Origin: Caldisericum exile AZM16c01
Lineage (GTDB): Bacteria > Caldisericota > Caldisericia > Caldisericales > Caldisericaceae
Direction: 5' to 3'
Length of the DNA stretch: 64,000 bases
NCBI RefSeq assembly: GCF_000284335.1
Contig: NC_017096.1
Span: forward strand, 372,001 to 436,000
The notes under the pieces are model-generated. The model worked only from the letters and a program-made list of their open reading frames with translations, was not told where the DNA came from and did no database searches. This document shows positions 17,161-24,217 of this stretch, in pieces. The number at the start of each line of letters is the position of its first letter. Positions within the stretch are counted from its first letter, which is position 1. A program made the translations under genes and the position numbers.

Positions 17161-17439
17161 TCATGAAATAATCTTTGGCTCTTTCTCAACAATTTCTGCA
17201 AATTCATCGTAAGATATAAGGGGTACCAAACTTTCTTTTTCATCGAATCCACGGGCTACAAAATCCTCTTTTAGCGCAAATAGTTCAACGCCATCTTTTA
17301 CAAGTGTTTTTACGTCTTTTTCAACAGCAAAAAGGACACCATCTTGAAGAAAAATTACCTTATCTTGAGGTAAGGCAATTTCCAATAAAAGATGAGCAAC
17401 TTGATAGTCTGGGGATTTCTTTATGATTATTAATGCCAT
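17161..17439 (-). CDS. DsrH/TusB-family sulfur relay protein
   Basis: 92 residues with the family features VIFLQDGVLFAVE and VELFALKEDFVARGF. In sulfur relay systems DsrH (TusB) joins DsrE (TusD) and DsrF (TusC) in a hexameric complex that accepts sulfur from TusA. This copy has no cysteine, so it cannot itself carry persulfide; DsrH of sulfur oxidisers usually has one. It is the last of three adjacent genes in the order dsrE, dsrF, dsrH with 9-10 base gaps. Expected to be a cytoplasmic structural partner of the complex. Confidence 0.75.
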   Translation of the reverse strand: MALIIIKKSPDYQVAHLLLEIALPQDKVIFLQDGVLFAVEKDVKTLVKDGVELFALKEDFVARGFDEKESLVPLISYDEFAEIVEKEPKIIS

Positions 17440-17448
17440 ATCTTCCTC

Positions 17449-17808
17449 CTAAAAGAAAATTACATTATCGAAAGAGTGGAGAAACTCGGGAAGGTCACTC
17501 TTAGAGAGTATTTGCAAATTCCAATGGGTATCAATTTCATTCTCTTTAATATCAAATCTTTCAAGATCTTCTTTCACTGCATATACCTTTGTACCATATT
17601 TTTCGATGTATCTAAATGTAATTGAAAGTGGCAATACGCCACACAGCTCTGGTTTGCAATTTGTGTGAACAGCAAGAACTGCTTCATTTAAGAGAAGGGC
17701 TACAGGCTCAATGTCTTGTCCATACATTCCAAAAATACTTCTAAAAGTTTCGTTTATCCAGATACTTCCTGCAGGTGAAGTATAAACTGCGAACAATATT
17801 TTTTTCAT
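17449..17808 (-). CDS. DsrF/TusC-like sulfur relay protein
   Basis: 119 residues of the DsrE/DsrF fold: an opening strand MKKILFAVYTSP, a helix, and a central loop with two cysteines, C51 and C56, in HTNCKPELCG. The gene lies between dsrE- and dsrH-like genes with tight spacing and its own GGAGGT site. The cysteine pair is in the region where members carry functional residues, but whether it binds sulfur is unknown. The order and sizes of the trio match the TusBCD/DsrEFH complex; individual sequence similarity is modest. Confidence 0.7.
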   Translation of the reverse strand: MKKILFAVYTSPAGSIWINETFRSIFGMYGQDIEPVALLLNEAVLAVHTNCKPELCGVLPLSITFRYIEKYGTKVYAVKEDLERFDIKENEIDTHWNLQILSKSDLPEFLHSFDNVIFF

Positions 17809-17818
17809 TTTCTACCTC

Positions 17819-18172
17819 CTACGGCATGAGATTAATGTATCTATCTGATTCAAAAATCAAGGCAGCCATCTCGGGTACACCTGAGAATTTTGCGCCTTCG
17901 ATTTTCATTTCTTCAGTTAATCCTCTATATTCGGCACAAAGACCACAGATGTGTACTTCAACTCCTTTTGATGCAAGTTCCTGTAATTTCATTGGGATAT
18001 TTCTATCTATTCTCATTGGCTTAACAAGTTTATTTGCAGCAAGTACAGAATCTGCAAACAAAAAAATGGAAACTTTATGGCCTCTATTTAAGAATATTTC
18101 TGCCATACGAATTGCTGTGTCTAAATCTTCGTTTGTATATGGCGATACGTTTGTTTGAATTGTTATGTGCAT
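17819..18172 (-). CDS. DsrE/TusD-like sulfurtransferase subunit
   Basis: 117 residues. The pattern NEDLDTAIRMAEIFLNRGHKVSIFLFADSV is the DsrE family signature, followed by GVEVHICGLCAEYRG with C76 and C79; the second aligns with the region holding the persulfide-carrying cysteine of TusD/DsrE. It would accept sulfur from TusA and pass it on. A GGGGGC/GCCCCC hairpin sits just upstream, between it and the transporter, perhaps tuning the ratio of the two parts of the operon. Confidence 0.8.
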   Translation of the reverse strand: MHITIQTNVSPYTNEDLDTAIRMAEIFLNRGHKVSIFLFADSVLAANKLVKPMRIDRNIPMKLQELASKGVEVHICGLCAEYRGLTEEMKIEGAKFSGVPEMAALIFESDRYINLMP

Positions 18173-18198
18173 ACATTTACCTCCTATTTAATTTAGTT

Positions 18199-18217
18199 GG
18201 GGGCAAATGTGCCCCCC
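18199..18217. terminator. GC hairpin between transporter and dsrE
   Basis: GGGGGC (18199-18204) pairs with GCCCCC (18211-18216), loop AAATGT. A T-run follows on the plus strand (ATTATTTTTTAT) but not on the minus strand, the direction of the operon. It could be a weak attenuator, an mRNA-stabilising hairpin, or a block to antisense transcription. Confidence 0.55.
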
Positions 18218-18233
18218 ATTATTTTTTATGTAT

Positions 18234-19250
18234 TTACTTTCTTTCAAAAAGATACCAAACCATCAACCAGTTACCTGCGACTGCGAATATCGTAAAGAGA
18301 ATGGAACTTATTGCAAGGTGTGGAAGACCTGAAAGAATGTGTCCTATATTACAGCCATACGCAACTCCTGCACCGAATCCCATTAAAATGCCGCCAAGTG
18401 CGACTTGTGCAAAGGTTTGCGGATTCTTTGGCATTCTTAGCTTGAATTCTTTGGTAGCAAGTGCTGCGATAAACGCACCAATGATTATTCCAAGAACTTC
18501 CATTCCAATCCAATTGTATGGAACACCTTTTGAAATATCAAGGTTTCCAGTTGTAGTCCTGAAGAGATTTACCCAGCCACCCGTAATTCCAAGTGCATAG
18601 GATTTTTGTGAAATGTATGCAACTATACCTGTAATTCCAACAAGGATTCCACCCCAAAGCCATGTAAGACCTGTGGTTTTCCTTTCTGTTGTTTTCCACA
18701 CGAGTATCACAACCAAGAGAATAATTGCAAAGATAATAGCTATAATCCATGGATTAATATTTAAAAGGTTTGCAATTGTTAGGTTGATTTTTCCGTCTGT
18801 TGCAGCATATACTCCTGTCGGGTTATTTGTTGTGGTAATTGGCTTTCCAAACCATTTATTTACGAATTGAAGTGGTCCACCTCTAACTGCTGCAGCAGTG
18901 ATGCCAAAGAAGACCGCCGCAACAAATGCTGTAATGTAACCTTCGCCTACTCTATAGGTAATTCCACTTGCGCATCCTCCTGCAAGTACCATTCCCATTC
19001 CAAAAAGGAACCCACCAATAATTTGTGCTAAAGGAACAAATGGAAGAGGATTAAGCTTAATCCATCCAAGTTGCGCTGCAAGTTGAAAGCCAATTGTTTC
19101 AACCATGATCGCAAGGAGTGCCATTTTCATAAGATAGTTGTCCTTTGTCAATTTAACATCTCTAATTGCAGAGTTAAAGCAAAGTCTTCCTCTCTGTAAT
19201 AGCACTCCGAAAATGATACCGACTAATAAGCCTTGTAATCTTGGATCCAT
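18234..19250 (-). CDS. YeeE/YedE-family thiosulfate/sulfur transporter (TsuA-like)
   Basis: 338-residue membrane protein with about nine or more hydrophobic segments. Three cysteine motifs define the family: RGRLCFNSAIRD with C24, AGGCASGITYRVGEGY with C93, and GYGCNIGHILSG with C300. In the characterised TsuA, conserved cysteines pass thiosulfate through the membrane by transient S-S-H-S interactions. The TusA gene directly upstream matches the tsuA-tsuB pairing. It would import thiosulfate, or another reduced sulfur species, for respiration or thiolation. The exact substrate is inferred from the family. Confidence 0.88.
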   Translation of the reverse strand: MDPRLQGLLVGIIFGVLLQRGRLCFNSAIRDVKLTKDNYLMKMALLAIMVETIGFQLAAQLGWIKLNPLPFVPLAQIIGGFLFGMGMVLAGGCASGITYRVGEGYITAFVAAVFFGITAAAVRGGPLQFVNKWFGKPITTTNNPTGVYAATDGKINLTIANLLNINPWIIAIIFAIILLVVILVWKTTERKTTGLTWLWGGILVGITGIVAYISQKSYALGITGGWVNLFRTTTGNLDISKGVPYNWIGMEVLGIIIGAFIAALATKEFKLRMPKNPQTFAQVALGGILMGFGAGVAYGCNIGHILSGLPHLAISSILFTIFAVAGNWLMVWYLFERK

Positions 19251-19276
19251 ATCCTACCTCCTTTATTGATTTGAGA

Positions 19277-19516
19277 TTATAGTTTTTTAATGAGGATACG
19301 CCATTCACTTGGTCCAATCTCTTCAATTGAAAGGACTTCTCCGCCAATTTCCTTAACACCTGCGGGAATTCTTTCTTTAGAAAGTGCATAATCGATTAGC
19401 ACTTCAAGAATTTCTCCAGATTTCATCTCTTTCAATTTTTTTCTTGTGTCAACATCTGGAATTGGACAAACCTCTCCCCTTTCGTCAAGGGTGTAATTTG
19501 GTTTTACTTCAGCCAT
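19277..19516 (-). CDS. TusA-family sulfur carrier (TsuB-like)
   Basis: 79 residues with the hallmark CPIP at C17 in RGEVCPIP; the cysteine carries a persulfide. The rest (EILEVLIDY, GEVLSIEEIGPSEWRILIKKL) fits the two-layer TusA fold. Beside a YeeE-type transporter, TusA proteins promote thiosulfate uptake (TsuB) and pass the sulfane sulfur on to DsrE/TusD-like proteins, which lie three genes downstream. A strong AGGAGGT ribosome site supports ATG 19516. Confidence 0.88.
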   Translation of the reverse strand: MAEVKPNYTLDERGEVCPIPDVDTRKKLKEMKSGEILEVLIDYALSKERIPAGVKEIGGEVLSIEEIGPSEWRILIKKL

Positions 19517-19589
19517 TTTTAATACCTCCTTTTAAAATTTTTGAATTTATCCAAGAGGGGCTATAATCCCCCCTTAATTACCCTTAAAA

Positions 19590-19928
19590 CTACTTTGCAC
19601 CGAATTGTTCAAGTGCGTCAAGCACGAGTCTAATATAGGCAATGGACGGGCCACCACCCATAAGGCCTGCAACTTCTGCTGCTTCAAGGATCTCTGCCCT
19701 TGTTGCTCCTGCATCAATTGCATTTTTAACGTGGAGTGCAATGCAGTAAGCACAGTGTGCTGCAATACCAAGTGCGATAGAAATAAGTTCCTTCTCCTTT
19801 GTTGAAAGTGCACCTGGTTTCTCTGCTTCCTTGATAAGTCCCATTACAGCATCAATGTAACCTTTGTCAAATTCGCCAAGTTGTTTAGCAGTCTGCATAA
19901 AATCATCAACCATTTGTTTTGCGTCCAT
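19590..19928 (-). CDS. AhpD-like carboxymuconolactone decarboxylase-family protein
   Basis: 112 residues with the redox motif CAYC at C59 and C62 and the conserved histidine H66 (CIALH). AhpD-type proteins are thiol peroxidases or disulfide reductases working through this CxxC pair. It is the first gene of the sulfur operon, about 150 nt after the predicted transcription start. ATG 19928 is preferred over TTG 19934 because GGGAGG lies 6 bases before the ATG and would overlap the TTG context. A role in handling persulfide or protecting against oxidised thiols is plausible from the position, not shown. Confidence 0.8.
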   Translation of the reverse strand: MDAKQMVDDFMQTAKQLGEFDKGYIDAVMGLIKEAEKPGALSTKEKELISIALGIAAHCAYCIALHVKNAIDAGATRAEILEAAEVAGLMGGGPSIAYIRLVLDALEQFGAK

Positions 19929-19963
19929 ACGCAACCTCCCTTTTAAAATTTTTATTTTTTATC

Positions 19964-19982
19964 TTCTTCCATTATGGAAGAA
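19964..19982. other. Palindromic hairpin in the sulfur-operon leader
   Basis: Perfect 8-bp inverted repeat TTCTTCCA / TGGAAGAA with a 3-nt loop lies within the predicted 5-prime leader of the AhpD-like gene. There is no strong T-run, so it is more likely a protein-binding site or mRNA-stability element than a terminator. Confidence 0.45.
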
Positions 19983-20086
19983 AACTTGTAAGAATGACTA
20001 ATAGAAATATTGTTTATAAATTTAACTGTGCTAAATATAACCAATCTGTAATATTTTGTATTCATAGTTTTCATTCACACACCTAT

Positions 20087-20114
20087 ATTATATACATATT
20101 TTAAAATTTTGCAA
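20087..20114 (-). promoter_or_regulatory. Promoter of the sulfur-handling operon
   Basis: Minus strand: -35 TTGCAA (20109-20114), 16-bp spacer, perfect -10 TATAAT (20087-20092). Transcription should start near 20080, leaving a leader of about 150 nt before ATG 19928, long enough for leader regulation. Confidence 0.6.
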
Positions 20115-20248
20115 TACTATTTGCGTAAAATTTCACTAATGTAATTATGAAATTATCAATTTAATGTTTAAGCCAATTGCTCTGTATGTGAAATGAAAAT
20201 ATTGACTAAAAAAAATACAATAATGCAAGAATTAATGTGCATTTTACT

Positions 20249-20268
20249 TTTTCACAATTTCACAAAAG
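20249..20268. promoter_or_regulatory. Tandem TTCACAA half-sites upstream of the MBX-like operon
   Basis: TTTCACAATTTCACAAAA contains two direct copies of TTTCACAA, each equal to a Rex half-site (consensus TTGTGAA with TTCACAA inverted), 14 bases upstream of the operon -35. As direct rather than inverted repeats they are not a standard Rex operator. The rest of the 420-bp gap between the divergent operons shows two promoters and nothing else I can support. Confidence 0.35.
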
Positions 20269-20281
20269 GTAATTCGTTTAC

Positions 20282-20309
20282 TTGACTAAGATAAAAAAAA
20301 TTTTAAAAT
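20282..20309 (+). promoter_or_regulatory. Promoter of the MBX-like operon
   Basis: -35 TTGACT (20282-20287), 16-bp spacer, -10 TAAAAT (20304-20309); start near 20316, leader about 35 nt with GGTGG-type ribosome sites before ATG 20350. No other promoter is evident through the 14 tightly overlapping genes downstream. Confidence 0.6.
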
Positions 20310-20349
20310 AGTTGAGGTAGGCGTAAAATTAGGTGAAAGGTGGTGAAAA

Positions 20350-20856
20350 ATGAAAAAGGCAAACTACGTAAGTAAGGTTGTCTTTGAAACGATTGTTCTA
20401 TTTCTTACATGGATCTTACTTACCGAAAGTTTTGCAACTTCGGAATTGATTTTTGGATTCCTTATTGCACTTGTAATTTCAATTGGTACAGCAGACCTTT
20501 TTACGGAACACGGTCTTGCTCATTTAAATCCAAAAAGGCTCTTTTATCTTATTATCTACATTCCTTACTATCTCTATCAAGTTATTAAGGCAAATATTCA
20601 AGTTGCAGTAATTGTTTTGAGTCCCTCACTTCCAATTAAGCCAGGAATTGTTAAAGTTAAAACAAATTTGAAATCGGATGTTGGAAAGCTTTCTCTTGCA
20701 AACTCGATTACTCTCACTCCGGGAACTATTACTATGGATGTCCAGGACGACGAACTCTTCGTTCACTGGATTAAAGTGGAAGATGAAAGTGTGGAAGGCG
20801 CAACAGAAAGTATTGTTTCGCCTTTTGAGAAATTTTTGAAGGAGATCTTCTCATGA
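20350..20856 (+). CDS. Mrp/MBX subunit, MnhE (MbxA) type
   Basis: First gene of the membrane-complex operon. 168 residues: two or three hydrophobic helices at the N-terminus, then a soluble C-terminal part with NSITLTPGTITMDVQDDELFVHWI, the signature of MnhE/MrpE subunits of Na+/H+ antiporters and of MbhA/MbxA in group 4 complexes. It would sit in the sodium-translocating end of the membrane arm. The last bases overlap the next gene (ATGA). Confidence 0.87.
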   Translation: MKKANYVSKVVFETIVLFLTWILLTESFATSELIFGFLIALVISIGTADLFTEHGLAHLNPKRLFYLIIYIPYYLYQVIKANIQVAVIVLSPSLPIKPGIVKVKTNLKSDVGKLSLANSITLTPGTITMDVQDDELFVHWIKVEDESVEGATESIVSPFEKFLKEIFS

Positions 20857-21110
20857 AAGTGGTAGATTTGATTTATCTTGGCTTACTTGCATTTGCAACA
20901 ATTCTTATGGTTGTAAGACTAACAAAAGGTCCCGATACGGCAAACAGGGCAATGGCACTGGATACCCTTACAACCCTCTTTGTTGCACTATTTGTATTCT
21001 TTGCATTTGTCTTTGGAAGGTCATTCTACATGGATGTTGCTGTGGTTTATGCGATCATTTCCTTTGTTGGCGTGCTTGTTGTTGCGCGCTTTATTGAAAG
21101 GGGGCTTTAA
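20853..21110 (+). CDS. Mrp/MBX subunit, MnhF (MbxB) type
   Basis: 85 residues with three hydrophobic helices; KGPDTANRAMALDTLTT is the conserved MnhF/MrpF loop. It overlaps mnhE by 4 bases and is followed after one base by mnhG. Part of the small-subunit cluster that, in Mrp antiporters and Mbh/MBX complexes, forms the sodium pathway. Confidence 0.9.
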   Translation: MKVVDLIYLGLLAFATILMVVRLTKGPDTANRAMALDTLTTLFVALFVFFAFVFGRSFYMDVAVVYAIISFVGVLVVARFIERGL

Positions 21111-21111
21111 G

Positions 21112-21441
21112 ATGGGGATTAACATTATCATCGGTTACATTCTCATGTTTATTGGTGCGTTTTTCTTCCTCCTTTCTGCAATAGGACTTTTAAGGCTTCC
21201 CGATCTATACACAAGAATGCAGGCTGCAACAAAATCAACTACGCTTGGTGCAATTTCCTCAATCATTGGGATTGGACTTATGAGAGAAGACATTCTCATA
21301 AAGTCAATTATCCTTGCTACGTTTATTCTTCTTACTGCACCTATTTCGGGTTCAGCACTCATTCGTGCAGGATACAAGGCTAAATCGCCAATGACTGACA
21401 AAACTGTCGTAGATAAGTTTAAAGAGAAAGAAGGTGAATGA
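21112..21441 (+). CDS. Mrp/MBX subunit, MnhG (MbxC) type
   Basis: ATG 21112, one base after the mnhF stop, gives 109 residues with three helices; LLRLPDLYTRMQAATKSTTLG is split here as LLRLPDLYTRM then QAATKSTTLG, the defining MnhG/MrpG stretch. A longer upstream frame exists but reads through mnhF and lacks a ribosome site. Completes the MnhE-F-G trio in the order found in Mrp operons and in archaeal mbh/mbx clusters. Confidence 0.9.
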   Translation: MGINIIIGYILMFIGAFFFLLSAIGLLRLPDLYTRMQAATKSTTLGAISSIIGIGLMREDILIKSIILATFILLTAPISGSALIRAGYKAKSPMTDKTVVDKFKEKEGE

Positions 21442-21701
21442 CGATGAATATGTATATTCTTGTCTTTTCTTATATTCTGCTTGCTCTTACAATTATCCTT
21501 TCTGTTCTTGCAATACATGTTAAGGACCTTCTTGCGGCAGTGATATTTATGGGTGGCGGAAGCCTTCTTGTATCTTTGGTATTTTTACTCCTGCAAGCGC
21601 CTGATGTTGCAATGTCTGAAGCCGCAATTGGTGCAGCGCTTACGATGGCAATTTACATTGTTGCCGTAAAGAAAACTGAGCGGGAGGATAAAGATGATTA
21701 G
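21438..21701 (+). CDS. MbhD/MbxD-type membrane subunit (DUF4040)
   Basis: 87 residues, three helices; QAPDVAMSEAAIGAALT is the conserved segment shared by MbhD/MbxD and the C-terminal part of MrpA. Start is either ATG 21438, overlapping the previous stop, or ATG 21444, which is better spaced from the AAGGTG site at about 21431. As a separate gene, rather than fused to a large MrpA, it follows the Mbh/MBX layout. Confidence 0.87.
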   Translation: MTMNMYILVFSYILLALTIILSVLAIHVKDLLAAVIFMGGGSLLVSLVFLLLQAPDVAMSEAAIGAALTMAIYIVAVKKTEREDKDD

Positions 21702-22404
21702 AAAAATTGTTTATGGCGTATTTATCCTCATAATTATTGCAGCAATTTCCCTTTTTATATCCAATTACAAGTTTGGTGTAGATAAGATGGATGTAGGGAA
21801 ATACTATCTTGATAATACAGTTCCTCAAACAGGTGCTGCAAATGTTGTTACTTCGGTTACACTTTTCTACAGAGGTTTTGATACCCTTGGTGAGGTAACA
21901 GTTCTTTTCACTGCTGCCTTGGGTGTTGCTGTGCTTTACTTTATGGGCGAAAAGAAAAGAAAACAAAAACTCCAAGAATCAAATTTTGTAACGAAGATTG
22001 GGACACGTGTTGTGTTTCCTTTTATTCTTTTAACAGGTGCTTATATTTTCATGCACGGACATTTGACACCAGGTGGAGGTTTCCAGGGTGGTGCCCTTAT
22101 TGCAACAGGATTTTTGTTACTCTATCTTGCATATGAAGAAACCTCAATCGACAGAAAAAAATTCTATCTTGTTGAAGGCCTTGGTGGACTTACATACGTC
22201 ATTATGGGACTTTTAGGATTCTTTATGAAGGATTCATTCCTTGCAAATGTGTTGCCAAATGGAAGTTTATTCAATCTTCTTTCGGGTGGAATTATTCTCC
22301 CAATTTATATTGGTGTTGGCTTAAAGGTGGGATCTGAGTTATCTAATATCATTGATGACCTTATGTGTGAAGTGAAGTGTGAAGAAGCCGGAGGTGAAGA
22401 ATGA
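21694..22404 (+). CDS. Fused MbhE-MbhF (MnhB) membrane subunit
   Basis: 236 residues in two parts. Residues 1 to about 90 resemble MbhE, with TLFYRGFDTLGEVTVLFTAA, which is also in the C-terminus of MrpA. From about 95 on it is MnhB/MbhF: FPFILLTGAYIFMHGHLTPGGGFQGGAL. In Pyrococcus Mbh these are separate subunits, so the fusion is a local variation. About six to seven helices in total. The C-terminus ends in a hydrophilic, cysteine-containing tail (CEVKCEEAGG). Overlaps both neighbours. Confidence 0.87.
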   Translation: MIRKIVYGVFILIIIAAISLFISNYKFGVDKMDVGKYYLDNTVPQTGAANVVTSVTLFYRGFDTLGEVTVLFTAALGVAVLYFMGEKKRKQKLQESNFVTKIGTRVVFPFILLTGAYIFMHGHLTPGGGFQGGALIATGFLLLYLAYEETSIDRKKFYLVEGLGGLTYVIMGLLGFFMKDSFLANVLPNGSLFNLLSGGIILPIYIGVGLKVGSELSNIIDDLMCEVKCEEAGGEE

Positions 22405-22742
22405 TTTTCTATATTTCTGCACTTCTCATAATTGGTATTGGTATTTATGCGCTTATTATTAAAAAGAATCTTATAAAAATTATTATCGGGCTTGACCTAA
22501 TTGAAACTGGAATTAACCTCCTCATCGTTTCGATTGGCTATGTGAATGGAAAGACAGCGCCAATATTCTCAAAGGGTGTAATGGATGCAAATCTAATGGT
22601 TGATCCAGTACCTCAGGCTCTTACGCTTACTTCTATTGTTATTGGTGCCTCTGAACTTGCACTTGCTGCGGCATTTGTCGTGCTTCTCTATAGGAAGTAC
22701 GGCACGTTGAATGTACGAAAGATAAGGAGTCTAAGATGGTAA
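22401..22742 (+). CDS. Mrp/MBX subunit, MnhC (MbhG, NuoK-like)
   Basis: 113 residues with three helices. IIIGLDLIETGINLLIV carries the conserved membrane glutamate of NuoK/MnhC, and DPVPQALTLTSIVIGAS is the family motif. It would form part of the ion pathway next to the large antiporter subunits. Overlaps the genes on both sides by 4 and 7 bases. Confidence 0.92.
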   Translation: MIFYISALLIIGIGIYALIIKKNLIKIIIGLDLIETGINLLIVSIGYVNGKTAPIFSKGVMDANLMVDPVPQALTLTSIVIGASELALAAAFVVLLYRKYGTLNVRKIRSLRW

Positions 22743-24217
22743 ACTTGGCTAATCCAACATTATTGGTAGTTATTCCGCTTTTCTTTGCTTTCCTTTCAAT
22801 TATTGTTTCTTCATTTTTAAAGAAACTCATAAAATTTGTTCCATTTATTGTAAGTGCAATTAACCTTGTTGTTATTTATTTTATTGGCGTAAAAGTTTTA
22901 GGTGGCTCGGTTGTTATAGGCACAACTGCAGGGCTAAATCCACCTTACATAATAAACCTTGCTGTCGACAAGTTGAATTTTATAATTGCTCTTATGGTAA
23001 ATGTCCTTGGGCTTCTTATATCTTTCTATAACATCTTTTATGTTAAGGAAGAGCCAACTGATAAATTTCACATTCTCTTTACGCTTCTTATCATGTCATC
23101 AAGTTGGATAAGTGTAACAGGAGACTTATTTAATATGTTTGTTGCTTTTGAAGTGCTTTCTCTTTCTTCCTTTGGGCTTGTTGGATATTTAAGAAGCAAA
23201 GATTCAATTGAAGCGGGATTTAAATATGTTGTTCTTGGTATCCTTGCAGGATCCCTAATCCTTCTCGGGGTTGTCCTTGTGTATGCACAAACAGGCACGC
23301 TTAACATGGCGCACATTGCTTCAAAACTCTATTACATTGGAAGCCTCGAAAAACTTATTCCTTATATATTAATATTCTTAGGACTTGCAGTTGAAGGAGC
23401 ACTTTTCCCTGTAAATTCTTGGCTTCCTGACGCACATCCTGCAGCACCGTCAGGCGTATCGGCAATGCTTTCGGGAATTGTAACAACTACTGCAATCTAT
23501 GCAATAATAAGAGTTACGGTAACAGTTTTTAACTATTCTGCTTTTATCCCATATCTTTTTATCATTGCACTTCTTACTCTTTTCTTTGGTGAAGTTGCAG
23601 CCTTCTTCCAGAAGGATTTGAAGAGGATGCTTGCGTATTCAACAATCGGACAAACGGGATTGTTTGTTCTTGCATTCTCTGTGGGAACACAATCATCAAT
23701 ATCTGCCTCAATTGCGCAGATGATTAATCATTCAGTTTCAAAAGCAGTATTGTTCCTTGTTGCAGGCATTATGATTGAAGTTGCAGCTTCAAGGAATATC
23801 GATGACCTTAAAGGTTTTGGGAGATCTCACATTTTGACATCAATTCTCTTTGTTTTTGCAGCGCTTTCTCTTATTGGAATCCCGCCATTCTTTGGATTTT
23901 TTACGAAACTTGCAATTCTTCAATCTCTACTTGATTTTCCGGGCTTTCTTGGATATTTCGCTTTCGCGCTTGTCCTTATCATGGCAATTGTAGAAGGTGT
24001 CTATTTCTATAAAGTATTTAAGATACTATTTGCAAAAGGTGAGAAAACATTTGGTGAAGAAAATCCATGGCTTGTTGCTGCACCTTTTATCCTTGTGCTT
24101 ATTCTTGTCTTTCTCAGTGCAAGGCCGATGAATATCATTAACTTCACATATGATACGGCAGGTCAATTAATACAAAGGACGACTTATCTAACCTCAGTAT
24201 TGGGAGGTTTAAAATGA
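22736..24217 (+). CDS. Antiporter-like ion-pumping subunit (MnhD/MbxH)
   Basis: 493 residues, about 14 helices, of the NuoL/M/N-MrpA/D superfamily. Key charged residues of the proton path are in place: the TM5 glutamate in FVAFEVLSLSSFG, the TM7-8 region NSWLPDAHPAAPSGVSAML, the lysine in HSVSKAVLFLVAG and the TM12 lysine in GFFTKLAIL. The YSTIGQTG motif is also present. First of two large pumping subunits in this operon; two such subunits distinguish MBX-type clusters from Mbh, which has one. Confidence 0.92.
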   Translation: MVNLANPTLLVVIPLFFAFLSIIVSSFLKKLIKFVPFIVSAINLVVIYFIGVKVLGGSVVIGTTAGLNPPYIINLAVDKLNFIIALMVNVLGLLISFYNIFYVKEEPTDKFHILFTLLIMSSSWISVTGDLFNMFVAFEVLSLSSFGLVGYLRSKDSIEAGFKYVVLGILAGSLILLGVVLVYAQTGTLNMAHIASKLYYIGSLEKLIPYILIFLGLAVEGALFPVNSWLPDAHPAAPSGVSAMLSGIVTTTAIYAIIRVTVTVFNYSAFIPYLFIIALLTLFFGEVAAFFQKDLKRMLAYSTIGQTGLFVLAFSVGTQSSISASIAQMINHSVSKAVLFLVAGIMIEVAASRNIDDLKGFGRSHILTSILFVFAALSLIGIPPFFGFFTKLAILQSLLDFPGFLGYFAFALVLIMAIVEGVYFYKVFKILFAKGEKTFGEENPWLVAAPFILVLILVFLSARPMNIINFTYDTAGQLIQRTTYLTSVLGGLK

